NCBI GenBank assembly: GCA_050084985.1
Contig: JBITNC010000001.1
Location: 17,794,001-17,858,000, forward strand
Origin: Nageia nagi
Lineage: Eukaryota; Pinophyta
Length of the DNA stretch: 64,000 nt
Direction: 5' to 3'
Shown here: positions 35,010 through 45,229 of the stretch, one piece after another
Numbering within the stretch: the first letter of the stretch is position 1
Layout: each line of letters begins with the position of its first letter
Translations under genes and position numbers: made by a program
Notes under the pieces: model-generated
What the model was told of the DNA's origin: nothing
Seen by the model: the letters and a program-made list of their open reading frames with translations, nothing else
Databases searched by the model: none

Positions 35010-35450
35010 AATAGAGCATGATATATGGACAATGTACTTTGATAAAGCCAGATGCAAACATGGTTGCAGGGCTAGTGTTGTCTTTAAATCACTAGAAGGA
35101 TATATGAGAAGATTCTCATTTAGATTAACATGTGTTTGAATAAACAATGTTGTTGAGTATGAAGGCCTCTATTTAGGGTTATCTAAAGCTATCAACATGG
35201 GCATTAGATGCCTAATGGTGCATGGTGATTCTAAACTAGTCATAAAGTAAGTTTGAAACCATATCAATGCAAAATATCACTATTTGAAGACCTACAAGAA
35301 TAGGGTATGGGACTTACTAGAGTCATTCCTATCAATTAATTTTATCTCTATTCCTAGAAGGTATAATCAAGTATTTGATGCACTTGTTGGTAAAGGGAAA
35401 CATTATAACCTTGCTCATTATAGAAGAGGAAGATTTGGAGTCAACTTCTA
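35010..35450 (+). pseudogene. Gypsy-E additional RNase H (archaeal-like type)
   Basis: One continuous frame, broken only by TGA/TAA stops, reads WTMYFDKARCKHGCRASVVF, NNVVEYEGLYLGLSKAI, MVHGDSKLVIK and RRYNQVFDALVGKGKH. It carries all four carboxylates of the RNase H active site: Asp codon at 35041, Glu at 35155, Asp at 35227 and Asp at 35377, all in the same frame. Plant Tat elements are known to carry such a second RNase H, thought to take over cleavage of the RNA strand. In many Tat elements it lies between RT-RNase H and integrase. Here it lies before RT. The three stops fit Gln/Arg/Trp codons changed by C-to-T or G-to-A transition. Confidence 0.87.
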
Positions 35451-35539
35451 ATGTAGGCCATTAGTACCTGATATTGCAAACTTCTGGTAGGTATTTGACT
35501 TCGATTAGCATATCATGAATTTTTTGTTAGATGAAGCAT

Positions 35540-37160
35540 TGCTCATACCTTTGGTATTGAAGAACTACCTGACTATTTCCAAGAGTTGGATGTGATACAA
35601 CTTAGGAATAATGTTATACCAAAAGGTTTATTCTCTTTTGAAAGGCTATTCAACTCTAAAGATGTTCAAAAGGCCAAAAATTTGGCTATTCAAAAAGAGG
35701 GTAATATCAAGTTGGAAGTAGAACCTAGGAAATATATAAAGGTTAGATTAGAGTGTTTTGAAGATCATTTTTCAAATTTATCATCAATTATCAAAGGTAA
35801 TTCTTTGAACTTATGATGATATGAAAACATATGATAAAAATGTGATCCAACACACCATTGAGCTTGAGCCAGAGGCAAAACTATACAGATTAAAGAAGAG
35901 GTCTATCAACCTAAAAATAGAAGAAGCCATGAAGTAGGAGTTAATTAAATTGCTAGATTCTAAAATTATCTATCCTATCAAGCATTCTTCTTGAGTTTCC
36001 AATCTTGTCCTAGTAAGGAAAAAAAGAGGAAAGATCAGGTTATGTGTAGACTTTAGAAATCTAGACCAAGTATCTCTCAAAGATAACCACCCTCTTACTC
36101 TAATGGAACAAATATTGCACATCATGATATTTTTATATGATCAATGGTTACTTAGGATTCAACCAAATTTGGGTAAAAGATGAATACCAACTCAACACTG
36201 CATTTACAACCAAATGGGGGATATTTGCATTTCAAAGAATGTCTTTCGATCTCTCAAATGTTGGGGCTACCTTTCAAAGATACATAGACCATGCCTTTGG
36301 TGATCTAATAAATAAAATTATTCTTATCTACCTAGATGATATTATTATGTTTTTCAAAAATAGAGAAGATCATTTGCATCATCTTAGGTAAGTTTTTGAA
36401 AAATGTATAGAATTTAAGATTTCAATTAATCCCAAAAAGTCTATTTTTATGGTTAACCAAGGAAAACTGCTTGGTCATATAGTCTCAGAAAAGGGATTGG
36501 TAATAGATCCAAATAGAGTGAAAGCTATTGAAGCATTGCCTTTACCTTTAAAGAAGAAGGCCTTGAAATCATTCCTTGGTAAAATCAATTTTGTAAGAAA
36601 ATTTATTTATGATTTTGTAAGAAAATTTATTGATGATTTTTTAGAAATAGTTTCTCTAATTACAATAATGTTAAAGAAATATGTTGTATTATCTTGATTA
36701 GAGGAAGTAAAGTAAGCTCTTTAGGAAATTAAAAAAGCTATAACAGAAGCTCCTATTTTGAATAACCTAGATTTTTTAAAAGATTTTATTATGTATGCAT
36801 ATGGAGCAGAGAAAAGTGTTGCTGCAATTCTAACATAGAAAGATGATCAAAAGGAAGAATATCCCATTGCCTTTTATAGCCAAACACTACATGATCATCA
36901 AATAAGGTATTAATTTATTGAAAAGCAAGTATTTTTCATAATGAAATGACTCAAGAAATTTAAGCATTATGTGTCAATAATAAGATTCTTGTATCTACTA
37001 TTCACCCTGATGTAAGAAACTATGTCATTCAAGAAAAATAGGGTGAAGGAAAAGCTAGTTGGATTACAAAAATAATGGAATATGATATAGAAATTAAGCC
37101 AACCAAGCTTATTAGTAGCATGATTCTCTATGAAAATATGGTAGGGGTTTCATACATGAT
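35540..37160 (+). pseudogene. Gypsy-E reverse transcriptase and RNase H
   Basis: Starts with a Tat-typical linker (open 35586-35816: NNVIPKGLFSFERLFNSKDV). RT follows: ELEPEAKLYRLKKRSINLK, LIKLLDSKIIYPIKHSS, NLVLVRKKRGKIRLCVDFRN, a frameshift near 36115, then open 36137-36391 with AFTTKWGIFAFQRMSFDL, GATFQRYIDHAF and IILIYLDDIIMF, catalytic Asp pair intact. The connection NQGKLLGHIVSEKGL (36449-36697) contains a 24-bp in-frame duplication (36589-36636). RNase H: DFIMYAYGAEKSVAAILT and EYPIAFYSQTLHDHQIRY (36775-36915). Confidence 0.9.
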
Positions 37161-37289
37161 TGCTATCATAGAGGATGAGGAACATCTTAATCAAGAAACT
37201 GATTAGATAAAGCAATTTATTTTTTATTTTAGCATCAGTAAATGTACAGAATCTCTAGATAGATTTCAAAGAATGAGATTCAGATTGCA

Positions 37290-38430
37290 AGCATTGAAGT
37301 TTGTGATGATAGATTATCATCTTTATAGGAAAATTTTTGATCAAACCCTATTAAGATGTGTAACTCATGATGAAGCCAAGAGAAGTTACATGAATTTCAT
37401 TATGGATTCTTTGGAGTACACTATAGTGGTCCAAGTACTATAGCAAAAAATATTGCAAGCCAAGTATTATTAGCATACTATTTTTAAGATTCATTCAAAA
37501 TAGCCCAAGAGTGTGACAAATGTAGTAAGTATGTGGGAAAAAAAAGATAAGTTGCAATGCCTCTTAAACTTGTTGTTGTTGAGGAGTCTTTCCAACAATG
37601 GGGTCTTAACTTCATTGGTGTTATAAATTTGAAATTTTCAATAGGTCATAAGTTTATTTTGACTGCAACAGATTATTTCACAAGATGGTCGAAAGCCATG
37701 CCATCTAAGAATGCATATCATGAGGTAGTGATAGACATGATCAAAAGAATAATCACTTATTTTGGTATCCCATAAATTGTTGTATCAAACAACGATCTTG
37801 CATTCATTGGAGCTAATTTGTCAGACTTTATTGTTGAGTACAAAATCTATTGGTTATTCTCTTCAAATTACTACTCACAAGGGAATGGGTTAGCAAAATC
37901 AACAAATAAGAACCTAATCTAGATCATCAAAAGGATAATTGAAAGGAATCCTAGACAATGGCATATATAATTAGACTATGCATTATGGGAAGATAGAATC
38001 AATATCAAATCAACTATCAAAACATCTCCTTATACATTTGTGCATGGTAAAATACCAATATTACCAATCCATCTTGAGTTACCTACATTGAAAATCCTAC
38101 AAAGGCTAGAAGATTATGATTTTGAGAAATTGCAAGCAAGATTCAATTAGCTCATTAAATTGGAATAAGATAGAAACATAGCATATGAGTCTTTCCAACA
38201 TCAACAACAGATTGTCAATAAGTGGTTTGACAAGAAAAAATCTTCCCATGTTAAGTTTGAAACAAGAGACATTATCCTCAAATGGGATGAGGAAAGAGCA
38301 AATCCTAGGAAACATCAAAAGTTTGATTCCTTATGGATTGGAACTATATCATCACTCAAGCTATGCAAAATAATGCATTTAGAATTCAAGATATCAACAG
38401 ATCCCAGGAGCTAACAATCCTAGTGAATGG
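37290..38430 (+). pseudogene. Gypsy-E integrase
   Basis: N-terminus: DYHLYRKIFDQTLLRCVTHD leading to a decayed HHCC zinc region ending at CDKCSKY (near 37515-37530). Core: an open 72-codon stretch (37557-37775) with FQQWGLNFIGVINLKFSIGH and FILTATDYFTRWSKAMP (first catalytic Asp kept), then VVSNNDLAFIGANLSDF, where the family has SDNG (Asp to Asn), and QGNGLAKSTNKNLI, where the family has Glu (now Lys). The C-terminal part runs through TSPYTFVHGKIPILPIHLEL to about 38420. Two of three catalytic residues are lost. Confidence 0.88.
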
Positions 38431-38459
38431 GATCTATTTGAAACATTATTAGGTGATCA

Positions 38460-39052
38460 AGTGATTATATAACACCTACTAAAGATTGTACAATGTAAAT
38501 ATCGATATTTAAATATATATATATATATATATATTTAATTATTTTTTTTTCATTTAATGCTTGTATATACCACTTCATTAAGTGTTCATTTCTTGAGGAC
38601 ATAGGTAGCCATTAATGTTAACATTAACTAAGCATGGTGTGGAGCTAGGCCTATCTAATGCAAACTATTCAATCAAAAGGACAATATTTAAGAAAGAGAT
38701 CTCCTCGAAAAACCCACCAATCATGCCCTATCTCCCAATTTAAATTTGATGCACTTGAAATTAATGTATTCCTACCTTTCATCCATGACAACATACTTCA
38801 CATGTACCCTAAAATTCATTAGTTATTAATTTCCATCAATAGACCTCAATCATAAACCTTAGGTAACTAAAACATACTCTCCAACCATTCATTTCTTCAC
38901 TTAGCAAAATTTAGAGCATAAGTTTCCAAGAGAAATAGAGCAAAAAACCTACAAAGAAGATAAAATGAAGAGATAAAGAGTTTCAGAGCTTGATCTTGTG
39001 AGGTTTCATATTTTTAATACTTACCCATGCTACAAAGAAGATAATAGATACC
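38460..39052 (+). other. Spacer between Gypsy-E integrase and the 3' reading frame
   Basis: About 590 bp with no protein motif, including an AT microsatellite at about 38512-38535. It separates the pol region from the downstream reading frame, so the latter would need its own message or a spliced one. Confidence 0.5.
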
Positions 39053-42000
39053 ATGATAGCTACCAAAGAGCCAACATTAAGTGACCAAAAGAGAGTGGAT
39101 ACTAACCTTATCATGATTCAAGAAGAATATCTAGAGAATGCTCTTGGTGTCAACTAGATGGAGATGGGTATCATCAACCATATGGATACCTAGCACGTCG
39201 ATCCCATGAGGATCCTATTGCAACACCTAAAGCCCAAGGCCATGGGTAAGAGGAAATCATTGGTTGAATCAAATAGGGATGTTATGATCAACTACGCCTT
39301 GCATATGATGTGCCTCTTGAATCTTTCACTTATCTTGAGTTGTTGTATACCATCGCTCTTCAACATAGCTCATAGGGATATGAAATCAAAGCTTTCAAGG
39401 AGCAGTAAGTAGGGGAGGTAGATTCTTGGTACCAACTTGATATTTTTCTAAACTATTCACCTAAGGCTATTGTGCATGCATTTGTAGTCCTGCTTGATTG
39501 GACCTTCCACATCAAAAAGCAAATAGATCTGAAGCATGAGAAGGCATGTTTTTATCGAAATGATCAAGAAATGCTAGATTGTATTGATGAAAGGTATGAG
39601 GGTAGATGCATAAAGCTTTTATAGATCTATGATATTGCTTCCTTTGAAAAGTTGCAATACATGAAGGTGTTGCAAGTATTAGTGATTATCCGAGGAAAGA
39701 AGACCCAAATAGAGGTAGATGAGGCCATGATGAGAATGGCTTATAATATCATAGAGGCCCATGTTTGCTATGATTTTCCTACCATCATTTCAAATGAGGT
39801 AAGGAAAAATCTCTTTAAAATAGAAAAATCAAAATTTTGGCACTCATCCTATTTGTGGTGGCTCATAGTCCATCAAAATCTAGAGGTCCTAGTGTAAGGA
39901 CTTTAGGTTGAAGCAACAAACTTGACCACAACACCCATGCTAATTGACTTGAGGGTCCCAATGTTGATAAAACTTCATGGCTCATACTATGAGTTCATGG
40001 AGAAATTTTATGCCCTAGTAGTGCAAATTTTAATGAGGAAGTTGCTTGCTAACTATGCTAATCAACCATGCAGGAGTTGCAAGGAGGTAACAATATAGGT
40101 GATTGGTACTTCTTGAAGGATGTAACTATTATAATAAGGTATGGGTATTTCAAAAACCTAATTTTTTTAATAAAATTTTTTACTCCCCAATTTCAAGTCC
40201 ATTATAGATATGTCAACCATTATTAAAAATTTTACATTATTAGAAATAGGGTGTAAAGATATCCATCAAGAGAAATTATTAAGTCAAACAAAAAGTGCCC
40301 AACGTTTACTCATGAGGCCCAACCCCATGTTGAGTATTTTATCAATCAATTTGAATAGGAAGTTGAGGCATCCTTAGAATGGTAATTTAGGGTTTTGGAT
40401 AAGGCCTAGTTAACCCTTGAGGGTATCAAAAAATACAAAAATTAGGAGGTTATAAAGTAAGAGTTTTCCTTAAAATCAAAAGTTATAGCCTAGTTATGGA
40501 ATGAGTTAAGTTGGGGCCCTAAAAAGATTTATTATTTTAGAAAATTTAGATTTGAATATACCACCAAGATACACCACATTGAAAATTAACACTTTGGTGA
40601 GTTCCAATATGATCAGTATTAGGAAGCTCAGTACATGCAGGACTTATTGTTGAAAATAGGGCAACCAATCTCAACCAACTTTTCAAGGATATCAGTAGGA
40701 GATAATTAGCCAAAGGTGCCATTGGATAAAGGGTTGATAAAGAAAAAAGAGGTAGGTGAATAATCTATTTTATGAAAATCACTAAAAATGAATAAGAGTA
40801 CTCAAGTTAAATAGCTACGATTTCCCAAGAGTCCTCTTTGAAGAAGAGAAGAAGAATCTAAAATTTGGCATAGGCTCAAGCATAACAAGCCCTGGAGAAG
40901 GAAGAGAAACTCTAAAAGAAACCTTAGAACACATAACCATGGGTAACCAAGAGTACACAAACTCCATCTCCTTGAATGAGTCACGAAATGCTAGAACCAA
41001 TCACGGGAGAAAAAGAGATGATAGATACTAAAGAGACTCAAAAGCCCCAAAGCACAAACACTATTATGTACCAAGATACATAGGAGGAAATAGGAGATGA
41101 AGTGCAGTAAGGAGGTAATCTACTTGGTATACATGGTACTAAAGGAGCCAAAGGAGAAGTGGATGGAGATTGAGATGATGATGATGATGATAAGGATACC
41201 AAGAAGAAGAAAGAATTCGATCCAAAGGATAAGACACCTAAGAAGAAGAAGACTTCTAAAGAGGAGGAAGTACAAATAACATCCTCCACCAAAATGACAT
41301 CAGAACAACTTGCATAAGACACATCAACATCCACTTCAAAGGTATGTGCACCCCCACATTCTTTGATTCCTTTTTCCATAGTTTCATAAGAGGAAATAAA
41401 AAGCATTTTTTCCACTCAAATTATAGAGCCCATTGACTAGACAACATTTGTAAATAAACCCCCTATTCTTCCAGAGTAGTAGTTCAAAATTTTGAGAAAA
41501 GTGATATAAATGAGGGATATTATAATTTCCTATATGCCTTTCAAAGAAGGGAAACTGGATACTACCCCAACATTTGTGGTAAATGTAAATATACAGAGTG
41601 CTCCAGCTACAGATCAATCAAGAATTCTTGTAAATACTTCCATGGAAATTGGTAAAATCCTTTAATATATGAAAAATAAGATTGATAAGTTAAATTAAAA
41701 AATATATCAATATAAGAAGGATTGATCCCTAACAGATAAGATAATATTCGAGTTGCAAAACCAAAATAAGGACTTAATAGGGAAACTAGATAAGTAGAAA
41801 TTCGAGTTTGAAAAGAGCCTGGAATAAGGTAAGGTTGAGCTCAAAAATATAAAAAAATAAATGGAAGATTTGAAGGCTCAAGCCATCATAATTTATAATC
41901 AGAAAGCTCAATAAACTAAAGAAGAGTTGTATAAGGTAGTAGCGATGAATAAAGTACTTCATGATGATGAGACAAAGCTGCTACAAATTGTTAAAAACCT

Positions 42001-42718
42001 TAGAAAATCCCTGGTTAAACAAATAGGAGAAAGACTAGTGAGTTTGGCATAACTGCATTTATTGAATAATCAAATAGAATAAGCTCTCCAATAGTATAGC
42101 ACTCAAGCCACTTTGCACAAATTGGCCCTAGATATATCAAAATTAGTAATTGAAAGAATGCAACATTGGTTGAAAGTCTTGATAGAAAAGGATTTAGATA
42201 CTATCACTCTAAGACTAAGACAAACATTTTTGAGGAGAACCTAGGATATCTATGAGTTACAAGGCATGGTGTTTAGTATGGATATTCAAAAACACCAGCT
42301 GAAGATAGAAATTGGTTTTATTAATAAATTCTTTCATTCTTTGATTGAATTAAAGGCTCCCAAATTATAGGAGGAACATGATGTACAAGGTAGTGCCAAC
42401 AAATGGGTGGCAAATACCATAAAAGTTTTGGAATATTCTTTCTCTAAGAAACAAATTTTAGATTTGTAATAAATAAATGATCTAGCATAAGAGGCAATTG
42501 CAAATTTTATATACATAGGAAGGCTAAAGAATGTGCTAACAGGTTTTAGAGTAGATATAGTTAAAATACAAATGTACCCTATTTTATCACAAATAGATTA
42601 TCAAGACTTGAAATATTTGAATAAGAAACTCCAATATTTGCTCCCCATAGAATTAATTCCACCACTTGAAACCCCTATAAAAGATTCTTTTGGGCAAACA
42701 AGTGGGAGGAGCAAGTAA
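39053..42718 (+). pseudogene. Gypsy-E 3' open reading frame of unknown function
   Basis: A decayed coding region of about 3.6 kb between integrase and the 3' LTR. Coding-like blocks in order: MIATKEPTLSDQKRVDTN at the proposed start (39053), LQHLKPKAMGKRKSLVESN, then in another frame AIVHAFVVLLDWTFHIKKQI to FWHSSYLWWLIVHQNLEVLV (39463-39894, one stop). A low-complexity segment follows (41150-41275), with six Asp in a row and two KKKK clusters. A long predicted coiled coil rich in Lys/Glu/Leu (about 41650-42300) precedes the C-terminus LLPIELIPPLETPIKDS (42630-42690). It occupies the env position, but no membrane segment or signal peptide was seen. The KKKK clusters could be nuclear signals. 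I know no assigned function. Stops are mainly TAG/TAA. Confidence 0.7.
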
Positions 42719-42765
42719 AGGTTCAATTCTCAAGCGAGCTAAGACATCGAGAGCCGCTAGAAGAT

Positions 42766-44656
42766 TGTTATTCTTTTAGATCACACTCTAAAGATAGGGT
42801 AACATTATGCCATTCTTGATTATTTAATCCACTATCAAATAAATGCAATCTTATTTCCCATTTCTTGCTTCCTTTTCATGTTTTTATAAATATTGAAAGT
42901 AATCTTTATTCTTTGTACTTAGTCAATGTTATCAAAATTTGGTTAAGTCTAGCTAGTTTTGGGTGCTATCATATTTTGGGTGCTGTCTATGTATATAGGT
43001 ATTAAGAACCTTATTTTGTAGCTTAACCACTATCATGTTCAAAAGTGGGTGGTGTCATAAGTCCCAAAAGTTGATCACAACCCAATCGGATGTTTTTTGA
43101 TAACTGTACATGGGTTTGAGGTCCTAAAACACTATCAATATGTCTTAAGTCATATCCAAGAAGTAGTGTAGCATATCTGGAAAGTGTCTTAGTATGTAAG
43201 TGAAGTAAATGTTTAGGTCTAGACTCAAGTATTATAAAAGTCTAAATATTTCCAAGAAATATTATAAATATGAGTCTCTATTGAGTTAAAATTACTAGCG
43301 GGTAATATTGTAAATCCCATGGATTTCTAGAGAAAACATTCCACCATATGGAAAAATTCAATATAATATATTATAAGAAGTGCATCCTTGATACCGATTT
43401 GGAGTGATGATGTCATACCTTTTATCTAAAAATAGCGATGCTAAGATAACCCTCAACGAGTACTATATAAAGAATGTTCAACGAGAGATATTTCAAAAGG
43501 ACTAGCAAATAGAACCTACTAATTTTGAGTGATGATGTTAGACATTTTACCAAAACTTAATAGGTGTTAAAGTAAATCTTTGCCATTACTAAACCCCACC
43601 AAAAGTAAATAGAACTCACCATATTGAGAAAAGAAGAGTGAGTTCATAAGAACATCCAAATCCAATTAATTATGAGTGTTTGACACAAGAGGCTCTGTCA
43701 ATGTGTCGATCATGACTCATTTCCATATGATAGTGGTAGTTCTTTCTTGGATTTCAATTATACACTCTTTCACTATTCCATACAACCCAGAGATATAGTA
43801 GTAACTATAAATGGTTGTAAAAAGTTAGATGGCTATCGATATGACATATAGATAAGCCATACCAATCAAGCTGATGGACCATGCCTTCACAAATTAGCTA
43901 TAGTCATAATAGGATGTAGTAAATGATAGATCAAAGGGATTATAAATGGGAAGTACAATAATTTAGAGATATTAAACTCCCAAACCTTGACACTAATTGT
44001 ACCTAGTCACTATGCAATCTAGCACAATTATGACTATAATTTGTACATTTGTAAATAGTACTTTATAGTATTCTTAGTCAATAGAGTAATTAAGAGCAAT
44101 AATGGTGTACAACCACCCAATTGTAGATGTAAACATATAAATAGTGGATTGTTAGATGTATAAAAGGTTGGACATTCTAGCAAATTTTCCCAATGTATGA
44201 GATGCTTTCATGTGTGATAATACAATATGATGATCCTTTGCTCTTCACAGTTCATGGTTGTTCATTATATTTTGGTGAGTGTTATGCATGAAGTATTTTC
44301 TTAAGTTGTGGCTGTGTATTGTGATTATGATACCCCAAGAGTAAGATAATTTGCTATTTATAATCTTGGCTATGGATTGCTTCCTATGCAGTAATGTTCG
44401 AGCTAGTTAATTTTAGTTTACTTTCTTTATCTTGTTCATTTGTATCTTTCCTATTACTCTTGTCTTTTATCTCTTTCCAATTACTTTTAACCTTTACTAT
44501 ATATAGAAAATGATGTATAATCTAAAGATTTAGTAGAAAACCCAATGAGAGTACTCTCCCACCACCTTCTACTCTTTCAAGGACCTTATTATTCTAAGAA
44601 ATAGAGAACATGAAAAGACCAAACCCTTAAAATTACATTATATAAATCAATAGTCC
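42766..44656 (+). repeat. Gypsy-E 3' LTR
   Basis: About 1.89 kb, the partner of 30540-32461. It begins TGTTATTCTTTTAGATCACACTCTA. The purine-rich stretch just before it (CGAGAGCCGCTAGAAGAT, 42748-42765) is the probable decayed polypurine tract. The 3' end lies between 44649 and 44657. Confidence 0.9.
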
Positions 44657-44692
44657 TTATTTTTATTATTATTGGAATGTATAATGTATTAT

Positions 44693-45155
44693 TGTAAAGT
44701 TTTGTATTAATCCTCTTTGTAAATTCACTAATACTTAAAGATGTCATTAGATACCTTAAGTATTTAAGTGAATATGATAATGTAACTTGTCCTACACTCT
44801 ATGTTATGAGCATGCCCCTTGGGTAAAATGGAGTTGCATGTCATTCCTTTGTAGATTGGTTAAAAGGGTGATCCAAAGGGGGATTTTGGCCTATAAATAG
44901 AAGGCCCCCTCTTTGTGATTATACACCAATTTATGAAGTAAAGTTATGCTCTAGGATAGTGATTAGGAGATTTGTAAGAGTTATATTTGTGAGTGAAGTA
45001 AGATCTAGTTAGTGGATGTATTCTTAGTTGGAGGAACCACTTTATATCTTGAGTCACTTTTTGAGATTATCTTCTTGAGTTATCTTGATTTTAGTATGGG
45101 CTTCCATGTGATCTTAGTAGTGTAGGATTGTATTTGTTATACTTCAATCCCTTCA
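44693..45155 (+). mobile_element. LTR-F: solo copia LTR
   Basis: 463 bp beginning TGTAAAGTTTTGTATTAATCC and ending CCCTTCA. It aligns in opposite orientation with 61591-62061, including CCCCTTGGGTAAAA, GGGTGATCCAAAGRGG, CCTATAAATAGA (a likely TATA region) and GGTTCCTC-complement blocks. It is followed by CTTAT and preceded by ATTAT, a 4/5 match that may be a decayed target duplication. No primer-binding site or coding follows, and no clear polypurine tract precedes. It lies about 35 bp past the Gypsy-E right end. Confidence 0.8.
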
Positions 45156-45229
45156 CTTATTTAGTTACCTAAGGATAAAAGTTTATGTTTATATATGGTT
45201 ATTTAATTTAAAATGTATTAGGTATGTTA

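Larger units (their letters stand above)
30540..44656 (+). mobile_element. Gypsy-E: full-length Tat-like Ty3/gypsy element, about 14 kb
   Basis: Two long LTRs (about 30540-32461 and 42766-44656) enclose, on the plus strand: primer-binding site, gag, protease, an RNase H of the archaeal-like type, reverse transcriptase with its own RNase H, integrase, and a further long reading frame (39053-42718). RT wording (AFTTKWGIFAFQRM, GATFQR, YLDD) and integrase wording (GHKFILTATDYFTRW) are those of the plant Tat branch. Length and 1.9-kb LTRs also suit Tat elements. Every coding domain has stops. GTCCT occurs just before the left LTR (30535-30539) and at 44653-44657, a candidate target duplication, but the exact right end is uncertain by a few bases. 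Confidence 0.92.

Noticed and set aside
40802-41000. Two overlapping Leu/Ser-rich minus-strand frames of about 60 codons
   Set aside because: Antisense of the same Gypsy-E frame; no motif and mutually overlapping.
41038-41415. 125-codon Ser-rich open frame on the minus strand
   Set aside because: Antisense of the Asp/Lys/Glu-rich segment of the Gypsy-E 3' frame; low-complexity by-product.
39053-42718. Calling the Gypsy-E 3' frame an envelope gene
   Set aside because: No signal peptide, transmembrane segment or cleavage motif was seen; only its position fits.
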